A stretch of DNA of 51,995 nt from Oscillatoriales cyanobacterium (GCA_004293365.1 RDYN01000062.1:1-51995), one strand, 5' to 3'. Numbered from the stretch's first letter, positions 25,988-34,583 are shown. The notes: generated by a model not told the origin, from the sequence alone. Numbers and translations are program-made.

Positions 25988-28408
25988 CTATCTGACACCC
26001 CGTGCAAACCAGCGCCGCATCAACTCTACTTGGAAACAATAACCATCACCAACTTCCTCAATCAACTCCCGTTGCAGAAGCAAACCAATAGCATCACAAC
26101 CATCAGGAAACTCTTGCAAAATAGTTTTCCCGCTCACGATTTTCCCTTCCCCTTCTGCTGCCAAAAACTGCAAAATAGCTAATCCTGCCGCATCTACTTG
26201 ATTGCTTTGAATATCTGCAAAGAAGAAACTGCCAACACTTAAAGCCTCTGGGATTGCTGCTTCGACATCGGCTAAAGTTGCCAGCCGGCGCCTAGAGGGG
26301 ATTTGCTCGTTTTTGAGGGCGACAATTTCAGCGCAGAGGAGTTGTATGAGGAAAGGGTGATAGCGCGTGAGTTGCAAAACTCGATCGACTGCACCGGGTT
26401 CGTAGCGCAGGGTAAAATCTTGGACGGGTTGCTCAATTAGTTGACGCGCTTCTGATTTTTTTAGATAGCTGATATGAACGACTTGGACATTGATTAAATA
26501 GCTAGACCAACGCTGAAATTCTTCTATGGTATGACTACCAGCTAGCATTACTTTGAAGCGGGGACGATGTTGAATGAGGTGGCGCAACATTCCCAGAACA
26601 TCTTGCTCGTCAAAACCTCCTTTTCTGATGGCATCATCTAGCGCCTCGAATTCATCTAAGGCAAGCAGGGCAATATTTTGTTGTAGCGCTGCTTCTACTT
26701 TGTCCAGCCATTCATCAAAGTAGGTAAAAGGGTCATCTTGCAGTGTTTCGCGATCGAGAGATGGGAGAGTTAACGCGCTTTGGCGCTTCGCTGAGTTTGT
26801 CATACTCCTAGCGATATTGTAGAGAAACCCAGCAGAATCACTTGCTGATGAAACTGGGCCTTGCAAGTCTACAAACATGGGAATAATTCTGTTAGGTAGC
26901 AAGCGTCCCAGGTTGTTGAGTAGGGAAGTTTTGCCCATGCGCCGTTGACCGTAGAGTAACAAAGGAGGGCGGCGGCGGTCTAGGAGTAATTGCTCGATGC
27001 GCGTGCCGATATCAGTACGCCCGGTGAAGATTTCCTGCTGTTCTGTCAGAGGTACGCCGATGATATAAGGGCTGTCAATTTCTTGGCGAAGTTCGACTGC
27101 TTTCGCTAGTTCTTGCACATAGTTGGTGACAATTTCATACCAACGGGTAGCAATGGGGCGAAAACGAACAGAATATTTATCGCTGCTGCGGTTGAATTCT
27201 CGTATTAAACTGTTTAATTTTTCTGCTACTGCACTGAGGGCTAAACGCTGGTTGTAAGGACTTTTCTGGTTGAGGGCTGCATCTACGTCTTGGCTGATGC
27301 GACTAAAGCTACTGAGTAGGAAGCTGACTTGACTGTTTAGTTCGCCAATGGGTATACTGCGGTGAGCGTTACTGATGGCTTTTACATCTGTACAGTTTTC
27401 TAATTCCCTGGCATCTAGTTCTATTTGTACCGCTTGTGCTGCCCAACGCTGGCGGCTTGTACTTAAATAGTTGAGTGCAGCTTTGCCTTCTTCTGGATTT
27501 TGCTTTATTACTAAGAGAATGTGCTGGTTTAAGCCAAACAGAGGAAGGCGTTGCCGCTCATCCCAAAAAGCGGAATGCAAACACAGCAAACTGGGTTTAT
27601 TAGCTATCCGTCGTTTGTCTAGTTGGTAGAGCAGGATATTCGATAATGTTTGGAAGGGATACACTACCACTAGCAGCCATAAGTTTATAATGACTCCCAC
27701 GACCAACAACACGTCCAACGCGTCGCGCAACGCGTCGCGCAACGCGTCGCCCGATTCCTCGCGCAACGCCACGCCCAACGCCACGCCCAACGCCACGCCC
27801 AACGCCACGCCCGACCCCACGCCCGACCCCACGGCCGACTCCACGCCCGACGCCACGCCCGACGCCACCATCCACGCTATTGACAACCCCACGCCCGACC
27901 CTACACCCCGCGCCACGCCCCACGCCACGCCCAACGCCACGCCCAACATCACGCCCCACGCTACGCCCCACGCCAAACCCAACGCCACGATCCACGCCAC
28001 GCCCAACACCACGCCCAACGCCACGCCAAACCCCAGGCCCCACGCTACGCCAAACCCCACGCCCGACCCCAGACCCAACGCCACGCCCAACATCACGCCA
28101 GACACGATCTTATCTACTGGGGCACCTAATAGCCAAAGTACGAAGGCAACAACAATTGAATTAGTTATGACAGGCAAGACTAGGAATGCTTGTATTAGTA
28201 ACTTCCACAAAGCTGGGTTTCGTAATCGTAAACCTATTTTGCTTTTAGATTCGATTTCTAGAGCAGGGTCTATGCTGGTTAAATGGTTACGGAAAGCTGA
28301 GGGATTAAATATCATCCACCAGAGCAATTGTAGGTTACCCAGAATTAGGTTGGGGTGCTGTTCTGGTGCATCGGTGTAGGCGTTGCGCGGAACATTTGGC
28401 GATGTCAT
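25988..28408 (-). CDS. STAND-type P-loop ATPase with glycine-zipper membrane domain
   Basis: 806 residues. Helix 70-94 (LIQAFLVLPVITNSIVVAFV) opens a membrane region. Residues 104-216 consist of about 28 tetrads of the type GVAx (GVALGVAWGV), a continuous GxxxG pattern encoded by a 12-bp minisatellite. A charged segment (REESGDALRDALRDALD) and a further helix (233-250) follow. A coiled-coil linker leads to an ATPase of the archaeal ATPase/STAND type: IFTGRTDIGTRIEQLL, Walker A GQRRMGKTS (487-495), Walker B LLALDEFEAL (581-590), sensor-like VMLAGSH, and a winged-helix C-terminus. It is presumably a membrane-tethered signalling or defence switch; the trigger and output are unknown. It lies on the same strand as two further genes upstream. 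Confidence 0.88.
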   Translation of the reverse strand: MTSPNVPRNAYTDAPEQHPNLILGNLQLLWWMIFNPSAFRNHLTSIDPALEIESKSKIGLRLRNPALWKLLIQAFLVLPVITNSIVVAFVLWLLGAPVDKIVSGVMLGVALGLGSGVGFGVAWGLGFGVALGVVLGVAWIVALGLAWGVAWGVMLGVALGVAWGVARGVGSGVGLSIAWMVASGVASGVESAVGSGVGSGVALGVALGVALGVALREESGDALRDALRDALDVLLVVGVIINLWLLVVVYPFQTLSNILLYQLDKRRIANKPSLLCLHSAFWDERQRLPLFGLNQHILLVIKQNPEEGKAALNYLSTSRQRWAAQAVQIELDARELENCTDVKAISNAHRSIPIGELNSQVSFLLSSFSRISQDVDAALNQKSPYNQRLALSAVAEKLNSLIREFNRSSDKYSVRFRPIATRWYEIVTNYVQELAKAVELRQEIDSPYIIGVPLTEQQEIFTGRTDIGTRIEQLLLDRRRPPLLLYGQRRMGKTSLLNNLGRLLPNRIIPMFVDLQGPVSSASDSAGFLYNIARSMTNSAKRQSALTLPSLDRETLQDDPFTYFDEWLDKVEAALQQNIALLALDEFEALDDAIRKGGFDEQDVLGMLRHLIQHRPRFKVMLAGSHTIEEFQRWSSYLINVQVVHISYLKKSEARQLIEQPVQDFTLRYEPGAVDRVLQLTRYHPFLIQLLCAEIVALKNEQIPSRRRLATLADVEAAIPEALSVGSFFFADIQSNQVDAAGLAILQFLAAEGEGKIVSGKTILQEFPDGCDAIGLLLQRELIEEVGDGYCFQVELMRRWFARGVR
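27719..28100. repeat. Minisatellite of 12-bp units inside the STAND ATPase gene
   Basis: Imperfect tandem repeats of ACGCCCAACGCC (plus-strand reading), with an initial patch of AACGCGTCGCGC. They encode the GVAx tetrads of the membrane domain. Because units are multiples of three, gain or loss keeps the frame. Other frames translate to long open low-complexity strings that are not genes. Confidence 0.95.
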
Positions 28409-28431
28409 TTTGGTTGGGAATTTTTCAGGGC

Positions 28432-28537
28432 TTACACGTCAAGACCAAAGAAACCGGGTTTTTTACCTAATCTCCGGGCTACGATGAACAATTTTCGTAA
28501 AAAAACCCGGTTTCTGACTACCCGTGCGTAAGTCCTA
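28432..28537. repeat. GAAACCGGGTTTTTT palindromic element
   Basis: Arms AAAGAAACCGGGTTTTTTAC and GTAAAAAAACCCGGTTTC flank a 30-base centre; the outer flanks (TACACGTCAAGACC, CCCGTGCGTAAGTCCTA) match those of the copy at 32956-33066. Other copies are at 36690-36942 and 41335-41399. It separates the STAND ATPase from the 112-residue protein gene. Confidence 0.88.
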
Positions 28538-28573
28538 TTTTGTCAGTTTTCTCAGCATGGGTATCCAGTACGA

Positions 28574-28912
28574 TCATTGCAGCACTTCCCATTCTTCCAG
28601 AGGTAAAGCAGGTTCAAAGGGGTCATCGTAGTAATTGACCGTCCCCTGCAAGGGATAATGCAAAGTATGGATAATTGTCTGATTAACCCAACTAAGATAA
28701 TTATTTAATTCTTCATAATCTTGCAATTCTTGTAATTCTTCGGAAGTGAGTTCAGCTACATTTCTTTTAGCCGTTAATATTCCAATTCGCTCCAGGAAAA
28801 ACCTAGAAGCGCGAAATACCAGCACTCCTTGTGCTAACTCCACCCTAACAGCTCCTTCTCTTGGCAAAGTTTTGGGTAAACGCTCCAAATTTATCGGTAA
28901 ATTAGTTGTCAT
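28574..28912 (-). CDS. Hypothetical protein next to STAND ATPases
   Basis: 112 residues, soluble. The first half has a beta-like pattern (AVRVELAQGVLVFRASRFFL), the middle an acidic helix (AELTSEELQELQDYEELNNYL), and the end is acidic with prolines (YYDDPFEPALPLEEWEVLQ). I do not recognise the family. It starts at an ATG 29 bases downstream of the HTH-ATPase gene and is probably cotranscribed with it, so it may be its effector or regulator. That is inference from position. Confidence 0.75.
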   Translation of the reverse strand: MTTNLPINLERLPKTLPREGAVRVELAQGVLVFRASRFFLERIGILTAKRNVAELTSEELQELQDYEELNNYLSWVNQTIIHTLHYPLQGTVNYYDDPFEPALPLEEWEVLQ

Positions 28913-28941
28913 AGTATCGCTCTAAAAATGTTAGTTTCATT

Positions 28942-30045
28942 TTATATAGATTGTAACTCAGCAAAGGGTTTTAGTTGCTCTAACCCTTCTTCATGCCAAT
29001 CATCCCCGATTACCCCATCTTCCAGACTAAATAATCGTTCTCGACAAAGGATTTGCAGCAGCAGAGGCCAGCATTTACTTTGAGTCAAAATCCACTCGAT
29101 ATCCTCATCAGCAAAAGGTATGGGCGAACTGCCTATCAACTCCCGCGCCTCAGCTTCCGTCATAGCTCCCAGAGTTGTAGTATATCCAAAAATATTGAAA
29201 AAAGGCGAACTATGTCCCGTGCTAGTCGCTAATTCGATCGGCGATTCTGGAGTTGCCAAGACAAAGCCTAAATTCCCATTGGTTTGGTTAGTCGCCAAAG
29301 ATCGCAAACTCTCCCAAAACCCATCATCTAATTCGGGACAGCGTTGTAAACCCACACCAATTTCGTCTAGTAATATGACTGTGGGTTGATGTAAATTATA
29401 ACTAACGACATCCATAAATCTATCCAAGCCGCAAGGATTAGGCACGATCATTTTGAGGGATTCTAAAATGTAGCGCAGCAGCCCTTCCCGATTCTGAAGT
29501 CGCGAATCTTGAAAATCTACGAATATCCAGCGATAGTTTTCTGGATGGGGCAACCAGTCAGATTTTTGACTGGGGCGCAACTTTTCTATTGGGGTCGTGG
29601 TAATGTTTTTTAAGTATTGTAGCAGAGAAGTTTTGCCACTGCGCTTTTTGCCGATAATGGCGGCATTTTGCAATGGCTGTCTTTTGATCAAATTGAATAG
29701 GCGTTTGAGTTCCTTCTCGCGCCCAAAGAAGCAGCGCGGATTGGTGATGGGATTGCCGGTGATGAAGGGTGAAGTTTCGTCACAGGTTTGTGGTGGATTA
29801 GGCTGAGGTGACTGGGAGTCTGTTTGTTCTATATATGCAATGGTTTGCCAATCTAACCCCAATTTTTCGCTAATTTCAACAAAATTTATATAATCAACAG
29901 GATTTCCCCTCAAAAAGCTTTTGACAGTCGATGGGGATAATCCCACTTCTTGAGCAAAAGCACTCTGACTCGGAAAGCCGTTGCGCCTTACAGCCGATTT
30001 TACTTGTTCGATGCACCCTGGAGAAACTCTGAGCGATCGCCCCAT
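28942..30045 (-). CDS. HTH-STAND ATPase (XRE-like HTH plus archaeal-type ATPase)
   Basis: 367 residues; the ATG has a good CTGGAGG upstream. Residues 10-70 form an XRE-like DNA-binding domain (SQSAFAQEVGLSPSTVKSFL; EISEKLGLDWQTIAYIE). A Pro-rich linker leads to an ATPase with the FFGREKELKRL entry motif, Walker A IGKKRSGKTS (131-140), Walker B VILLDEIG (223-230) and GFVLATPES at the sensor position. There is no C-terminal sensor repeat domain; the protein ends shortly after the winged helix. The architecture suits an ATP-driven transcription or conflict switch. It shares its ATPase type with the larger membrane-linked protein downstream and is divergent from a small membrane protein gene at 30182. 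Confidence 0.88.
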   Translation of the reverse strand: MGRSLRVSPGCIEQVKSAVRRNGFPSQSAFAQEVGLSPSTVKSFLRGNPVDYINFVEISEKLGLDWQTIAYIEQTDSQSPQPNPPQTCDETSPFITGNPITNPRCFFGREKELKRLFNLIKRQPLQNAAIIGKKRSGKTSLLQYLKNITTTPIEKLRPSQKSDWLPHPENYRWIFVDFQDSRLQNREGLLRYILESLKMIVPNPCGLDRFMDVVSYNLHQPTVILLDEIGVGLQRCPELDDGFWESLRSLATNQTNGNLGFVLATPESPIELATSTGHSSPFFNIFGYTTTLGAMTEAEARELIGSSPIPFADEDIEWILTQSKCWPLLLQILCRERLFSLEDGVIGDDWHEEGLEQLKPFAELQSI

Positions 30046-30181
30046 GATGCCTCCAGAGAAAATTAATCCTTAGATTATAAATCCAATCTCAGCTACAAGT
30101 CAACCAAAAGTCAACTTATCTCAACCTTGAACTCAACTTTCGATGCTTTCTAATAAGGATTGTAGAGTTCCAATAAAACAA

Positions 30182-30484
30182 ATGACTAACAAAAAATTCA
30201 AGGAAAACCAACTATCGCCCTCTAATAATTCTGGCAAAATCGATCGCACTCCTCAACAAGAAATTTTGCATCAAGCTCATTCCTATTCTCTGGCAATACG
30301 TGGATTCATCATCACCAGTGTTTTGTTCTATCTTGTAGGTATCGGCTCCTTTGTTGCTGGCAAAGTCCCAGAAGGAACAATTAACACCGCCAGCGAGTTA
30401 ACACTCAAAATCCTCTTTGTGCTCGTCAAGCTCGATCGACAAAACATCGATCGCCTAAATCACCTATCCCAAGACCAAGACTAA
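30182..30484 (+). CDS. Small membrane protein divergent from HTH-STAND gene
   Basis: 100 residues from the ATG at 30182 (MTNKKFKENQL); a further ATG at 30143 would add 13 residues. A polar N-terminus and a helix (QQEILHQAHSYSLAIRG) precede one clear membrane segment (FIITSVLFYLVGIGSFVAG) and a second amphipathic helix (ASELTLKILFVLVKLDRQNI). The pattern recalls the small cyanobacterial membrane proteins found with conflict-type ATPases (for example the TRADD-N-associated membrane domain), but the match is only general. It shares a 97-base upstream region with the HTH-STAND gene, which could coordinate them. Confidence 0.65.
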   Translation: MTNKKFKENQLSPSNNSGKIDRTPQQEILHQAHSYSLAIRGFIITSVLFYLVGIGSFVAGKVPEGTINTASELTLKILFVLVKLDRQNIDRLNHLSQDQD

Positions 30485-30599
30485 CCACAGTATAGCCGCT
30501 GGGGCGATCGCACTCTCAGGCAAAATCGGGCCAGGGCGATCGCCCGCCAGCTTATACTATCCGTCATTTGCCGGACATGATTGATTAAAATGTGTCGCA

Positions 30600-30878
30600 C
30601 TACTGATTAGATTCCGGGCGATTCTGGCGCTTGTTCTGAATAAACTGTTCCAAATCCGCGATCGCATCTTCAAAATCCGACAAATTAATTTTCGCAGGTT
30701 TAGCCTTCTTCGGCGGACTCGAAGGCTGACTCGCAGACTTAGCTTGAGGCGACGGAGACTGAGGCTGTGCCATATCAGGGTTGGAAGCTTCTATATAATC
30801 AAACAATTCATCCAGGGACTGAAAAAAAGCTTGAGCCGAGGCCCGGCGTGAATCTTTCAAATCATCCTCATCCATCAT
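30600..30878 (-). CDS. Hypothetical protein with proline-rich linker
   Basis: 92 residues starting MMDEDDLKDSRRASAQAFFQ; GGAG lies at good spacing upstream. Two short amphipathic segments, FFQSLDELFDYIEASNP and INLSDFEDAIADLEQFIQNK, are joined by a Ser/Pro/Gln/Lys-rich linker (about 40-65). This resembles two interaction helices on a flexible tether. I do not recognise the family. The gene is flanked by long intergenic stretches with repeats. Confidence 0.7.
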   Translation of the reverse strand: MMDEDDLKDSRRASAQAFFQSLDELFDYIEASNPDMAQPQSPSPQAKSASQPSSPPKKAKPAKINLSDFEDAIADLEQFIQNKRQNRPESNQ

Positions 30879-30997
30879 AAGCTACTCCATAGACTTCAAA
30901 ACTTGCCGAAAAACTCGCGATCGCCCGCACGTGCAGATATTAGACATCAAAATCCCAATCAACTCAAACCCTTGATAAATTTCGCTTTTATCCTCTT

Positions 30998-31157
30998 GCG
31001 AGATCCCCCTAAATCCCCCTTAAGAAGGGGGACTTTGACCACTTCCGGTTCCCCCCTACTGAAGGGGGGCTAGGGGGGATCGGGCTTAAGAAGGGAAGTA
31101 GGGGTTGACTTTGACCGCTTCCGGTTCCCCCCTTCTGAAGGGGGGCTAGGGGGGATC
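30998..31157. repeat. Two copies of the CCCCCTTAAGAAGGGGG inverted-repeat element
   Basis: The first copy (about 31001-31080) starts GATCCCCCTAAATCCCCCTT and ends GGGGGGCTAGGGGGGATC, with the central TTTGACCACTTCCGGTT. The second (about 31081-31157) repeats the right half and has a degenerate left half. This is a common type of cyanobacterial repeat. The rest of 30879-31489 holds no gene I can support. Confidence 0.85.
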
Positions 31158-31476
31158 TGGGCCCTATCGTCAAACACTACACCGACACTGCATTTGACTT
31201 TCAGTTGACACGGCTTACGCATTGTCAGCCATCAATCTGTACTTAACTTTACACCCGCCGACAGGGTGATTTGAGACTTGGCGCACAGCCAGCTCAACAT
31301 AATCGACCCTAAAAAAATCTCAGTTACTGTCTAATTAACCCTAGTCTAGTCGAGAATAAGGACACAGGACTTATGCAACTATTACCGCTGTTGGTCGGGT
31401 TGCGATCGCAACGCACCACCTCCAAAGGACGGACAGACGGTGTTTTTTGCTTGAGTCCCAAGATTTCAAAGGCATT

Positions 31477-31481
31477 AGGAG
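31477..31481 (+). promoter_or_regulatory. Ribosome-binding site deciding the lpdA start
   Basis: AGGAG, 8 bases before the GTG at 31490. It favours the GTG over an in-frame ATG at 31373, which would add 39 low-quality residues. Confidence 0.8.
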
Positions 31482-31489
31482 ATTGTAAA

Positions 31490-32929
31490 GTGACTCAAGG
31501 ATTTGATTACGATTTAGCAATTATCGGCGCCGGCGTGGGCGGACACGGCGCCGCCATACACGCGGTTAGCTGCGGGCTGAAAGTGGCAATTATCGAAGCG
31601 GGCGACATGGGCGGGACTTGCGTCAACCGCGGCTGCATTCCCTCCAAGGCGCTGCTGGCGGCTTCCGGGCGGGTGCGGGATTTGCGGAATGCACACCACC
31701 TCAAGACTTTGGGGATTCAGTTGGGAAACGTGGATTTCGATCGCGGGGCGATCGCCAATCACGCTAATACTATTGTTAGCAAACTGCGCGGCGACTTAAC
31801 AAACAGCCTCAAACGTTTGAACGTCGATGTCATCCAAGGTTGGGGCAAAATTGCCGCTGCTCAAAAAATTACAGTCGAAACCGATAAAGGCGATAAAACT
31901 ATTACCGCCAAGGATATTATTCTCGCTCCCGGTTCAATTCCCTTCGTCCCCCCGGGGATAGAAATTGACGGCAAAACAGTATTTACTAGCGACGATGCTG
32001 TCAGATTGGAATCGCTACCGAAGTGGATTGCAATTATTGGCAGCGGTTATATCGGTTTAGAGTTTTCGGATATTTACACGGCCTTGGGCTGCGAAATTAC
32101 GATGATTGAAGCTCTAGATCAATTGATGCCGACTTTTGACTCGGATATTGCTAAGTTAGCAGAACGAGTGTTAATTGCACCCCGCGATATTGAAACAAAA
32201 GTTGGTTTGTTGGCTAAAAAGATTATTCCCGGTTCGCCCGTAATTATTGAATTAGCTGATTTCAAAACTAAGGAAGTTGTCGAAATTATGGAAGTTGACG
32301 CTTGTTTGGTAGCAACTGGCCGAGTTCCCGTCAGCAAGAATTTGGGGTTAGAAACAGTTGGCGTGGAAACGATGCGCGGTTATATCCCAGTTAACGATAA
32401 GATGCAGGTTTTGGCGGCGGGAGAACCGATCGCGAATTTGTGGGCGATCGGCGATGTTAACGGCAAAATGATGTTAGCGCACGCTGCATCTGCCCAAGGA
32501 ATTGCGGCAGTCGAAAATATTTGCGGTCGCACTCGCGAAGTTGACTATTTGAGCATCCCGGCGGCGGCTTTTACTCACCCAGAAATTAGTTATGTGGGAA
32601 TGACGGAACCTGCGGCGAAGGAGTTAGGAAAAACCGAAGGGTTTGAGGTTGCTTCTGTCAAGAGTTATTTTAAGGGAAATTCTAAGGCTATTGCGGAGGG
32701 TGAAACCGACGGTATGGCTAAGGTGATTTACCGGAAAGATACTGGGGAATTGTTGGGAGTTCACATTTTTGGTTTGCACGCTTCGGATTTGATTCAAGAG
32801 GCGGCAAATGCGATCGCCCAGCGGGATTCTGTGAACACTTTAGCATTCCGAGTTCACACGCACCCGACGCTTTCGGAAGTGTTGGATGAGGCTTTCAAAC
32901 GGGCGGCTGGAGCGGCGGGCGGTCATTAA
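31490..32929 (+). CDS. lpdA: Dihydrolipoyl dehydrogenase (E3)
   Basis: 479 residues from the GTG at 31490 ([20 protein letters not shown]). The flavoprotein reoxidises dihydrolipoamide in the pyruvate dehydrogenase complex and glycine cleavage system. FAD site: [18 protein letters not shown]. Redox disulfide: [16 protein letters not shown] (Cys44 and Cys49). NAD site: [21 protein letters not shown]. Second FAD motif: [18 protein letters not shown]. Active-site base: [16 protein letters not shown]. The plant-plastid/cyanobacterial subgroup often shows the AAA-rich C-terminus seen here ([10 protein letters not shown]). It is not in an operon; a palindromic repeat lies directly downstream. Confidence 0.97.
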   Translation: MTQGFDYDLAIIGAGVGGHGAAIHAVSCGLKVAIIEAGDMGGTCVNRGCIPSKALLAASGRVRDLRNAHHLKTLGIQLGNVDFDRGAIANHANTIVSKLRGDLTNSLKRLNVDVIQGWGKIAAAQKITVETDKGDKTITAKDIILAPGSIPFVPPGIEIDGKTVFTSDDAVRLESLPKWIAIIGSGYIGLEFSDIYTALGCEITMIEALDQLMPTFDSDIAKLAERVLIAPRDIETKVGLLAKKIIPGSPVIIELADFKTKEVVEIMEVDACLVATGRVPVSKNLGLETVGVETMRGYIPVNDKMQVLAAGEPIANLWAIGDVNGKMMLAHAASAQGIAAVENICGRTREVDYLSIPAAAFTHPEISYVGMTEPAAKELGKTEGFEVASVKSYFKGNSKAIAEGETDGMAKVIYRKDTGELLGVHIFGLHASDLIQEAANAIAQRDSVNTLAFRVHTHPTLSEVLDEAFKRAAGAAGGH

Positions 32930-32955
32930 TTTGTAGGGGCGGAGTTCTTGTTTGA

Positions 32956-33066
32956 CAGGACTTATGCACTGCGCCCAAAGAAACCGGGTTTTTTACCTAA
33001 TCTGTGGGTTGGAACGAAATATTTTCGTAAAAAACCCGGTTTCAGGCCCCGCGCGTCCAGGACTAT
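32956..33066. repeat. GAAACCGGGTTTTTT palindromic element
   Basis: Full copy: outer AGGACTTATGCACTGCGC, left arm AAAGAAACCGGGTTTTTTAC, right arm GTAAAAAACCCGGTTTC, outer CGCGCGTCCAGGACTA. On the minus strand it supplies the last 34 or so codons of the truncated frame at 32962-33129. Confidence 0.9.
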
Positions 33067-33129
33067 TTTTAGATCCCCGATTTTTTCAATAAGTCGGGTA
33101 TCTAGGTATTCTAATTGTTCAGGTTTCAT
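32962..33129 (-). pseudogene. Truncated partner of the MNT nucleotidyltransferase (HEPN-like position)
   Basis: The ATG overlaps the MNT stop (ATGA). It reads MKPEQLEYLDTRLIEKIGDL-KIVLDA and then runs into the palindromic element, giving LKPGFLRKYF...KKPGFF and a stop at 32962. Coupled second genes of MNT modules are normally HEPN RNases of 110-140 residues; only about 21 codons of original sequence remain. The HEPN identity is inferred from position, since the remaining piece is too short to recognise. Confidence 0.6.
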
Positions 33130-33452
33130 AAAGCTATTCCCTCTTTACGAATATTCCTCAATAAAGGCCCGTTGTAGTGCATGAATCGCTGTTCATCCAT
33201 AAATAGACAGCTAATGACTTCATCATTTTGGAGCGACAAATCGGCTCGAATGTGACTGGTTCTTTTAATTTCTTCACCGGGATTGACTTGTCCTTTGAGA
33301 ACGACTAAAACATCAATGTCAGAGTCTGGGCGTTCGTCGCCTCGCGCTTGGGAACCGTAGAGCACCATTGTGACAAGGCGGCTGTCGTAGATTTGCTCGA
33401 AGTGCGATCGTAAGTCAGTTAGGATGGTTTTTAGTCGATCGTTGATGTTCAT
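33126..33452 (-). CDS. MNT-type minimal nucleotidyltransferase
   Basis: 108 residues with the complete NTase signature: MVLYGSQARGDERPDSDIDVLVVL (Gly-Ser and the two Asp residues of the metal site). MNT proteins form modules with HEPN toxins; in characterised pairs the MNT protein neutralises the toxin, for example by adding nucleotides to it. Start ATG, length and the 4-base overlap with the following frame fit such a module. The partner is truncated by a palindromic element, so this may be an antitoxin left without its toxin. Confidence 0.9.
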   Translation of the reverse strand: MNINDRLKTILTDLRSHFEQIYDSRLVTMVLYGSQARGDERPDSDIDVLVVLKGQVNPGEEIKRTSHIRADLSLQNDEVISCLFMDEQRFMHYNGPLLRNIRKEGIAL

Positions 33453-33511
33453 ATTTGTGATGGAGGGTTGAAGGGCGATTCACGCTCGGGATAGCTGCGC
33501 TCGCGGGTACT

Positions 33512-33955
33512 TTAAGCAGAATGCTGCAAATCCGGCTGACTTTTGGCAACAACAAAAGGAGATTCGATATCAATCAGCCAGTTTTCATCAATAACTTTGA
33601 GATTAGCATCTAAAATTAGAGTCAGTTCGCCAATTTCATCATCTCCCTCATCGCTAACTAAGTTGTTTTTGTTAGCAGATAAATCGGCTTTGAGTAAAAA
33701 ATTCAGCTTAATCCAGTTAGAAGTCGGATGGTTGTTGGTGATATTTGTGCCGAGCGATCGCCCGATTAACTCTGCACAGATAGGATGAATAAAAGTGATT
33801 TCTTCATAAAACTTATTGTTGCTATCCCAGTAACCTTTTATTTTGTAATTGCAGGATTCTAAATGTTGCGTTGCCAGAAGACTTACATCAATAGGTGCTA
33901 ATATTTTAGCAAGTTCATCCCAAATTTGATGATTTGTCAAAGTTACTGCACTCAT
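33512..33955 (-). CDS. Probable immunity protein, second toxin/immunity-like pair
   Basis: 147 residues; CGGAGAA precedes the ATG. It is a soluble acidic protein with a short N-terminal helix (NHQIWDELAKILAPIDVSLL) and a beta-rich body (YKIKGYWDSNNKFYEEITFI, GELTLILDANLKVIDENWLI). The organisation resembles immunity proteins of polymorphic toxins. It lies 15 bases downstream of a gene for a small toxin-like protein on the same strand. I do not recognise a named family; the immunity role is inferred from context. Confidence 0.65.
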   Translation of the reverse strand: MSAVTLTNHQIWDELAKILAPIDVSLLATQHLESCNYKIKGYWDSNNKFYEEITFIHPICAELIGRSLGTNITNNHPTSNWIKLNFLLKADLSANKNNLVSDEGDDEIGELTLILDANLKVIDENWLIDIESPFVVAKSQPDLQHSA

Positions 33956-33970
33956 CAGCTTAATTCTCCG

Positions 33971-34345
33971 TTAATGACTTGTTTTGACACCTGGAAAGTG
34001 TAAAACTCCCTCAATAAACTTTCCATGATAGCGATAATCTCCACCAGCTCCTAACACCTTAGATTTGAGATCGTATCCTTCTTCTTCCGAAGAAACAAGA
34101 CCTATATTACCATCGGGCGGTACTCTACCATTTTGAATAGCTTTGAGATGTTTATTGGTTCCATCGTATCTTTGGCCGAGGCGTATTTGCTTTTTGCTAA
34201 AAGATACTAGCATATCAGCCAGCGTTTGATATATGATGTCAGGCTGAATATCCGCCCAATTATTGGGTAAAGATTCCATTGGGTTGTTTGCGCTCGGGAT
34301 TCTTTCATTATACCAAATATCGCACTCCGATTTTCCCCTACTCAC
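33971..34345 (-). CDS. Small toxin-like domain protein, detached
   Basis: 124 residues from a GTG at 34345, or 102 residues from the internal ATG (MESLPNNWADIQPDIIYQTL). The C-terminal half carries polar conserved-looking blocks typical of toxin tips: GQRYDGTNKHLKAIQNGRVP, GNIGLVSSEEEGYDLKSKVL, GGDYRYHGKFIEGVLHFPG. His residues in NKHLK, YRYHGK and LHFPG, with Lys and Asp, could form a nuclease site. There is no secretion or delivery domain. I cannot name the family. It could be the C-terminal remnant of a larger secreted toxin whose upstream part is gone. Confidence 0.55.
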   Translation of the reverse strand: MSRGKSECDIWYNERIPSANNPMESLPNNWADIQPDIIYQTLADMLVSFSKKQIRLGQRYDGTNKHLKAIQNGRVPPDGNIGLVSSEEEGYDLKSKVLGAGGDYRYHGKFIEGVLHFPGVKTSH

Positions 34346-34510
34346 TATAGCTTGTCTTATGAATGCTTGTCAAAGCGGTAAAAATTCCATATAGTGTTGG
34401 AGAAACAGAATTAGTAATACTCAAAAAAAGAGCGATCGCACCTCAATAATAGAAGGGCGATCGCCGGGAGCAGCTTACCTTTTTTCTGATTTCAGTCCGG
34501 GGAAATAGAA

Positions 34511-34572
34511 AGCTAGCGAATCTACAACTAAGTATTATGTAATAACGGTACTTAGTTATAGATTCGCTAGCT
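34511..34572 (-). terminator. Large 24-bp imperfect palindrome after the secreted-protein gene
   Basis: Arms AGCTAGCGAATCTACAACTA-AGTA and TACT-TAGTTATAGATTCGCTAGCT with one mismatch and a 14-base loop. On the minus strand it follows the stop at 34584 by 12 bases and is followed by TTCTATTT, so it could terminate that transcript. The stem is longer than most terminators and may be a mobile repeat. Confidence 0.75.
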
Positions 34573-34583
34573 TGATAATCGGC

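Noticed and set aside
27600-28379. Long open frames on both strands (GVGRGVGR and ATPNATPN strings)
   Set aside because: Low-complexity shadows of the 12-bp minisatellite. The frame giving the GVAx domain continues into a recognisable ATPase, so it is the real one.
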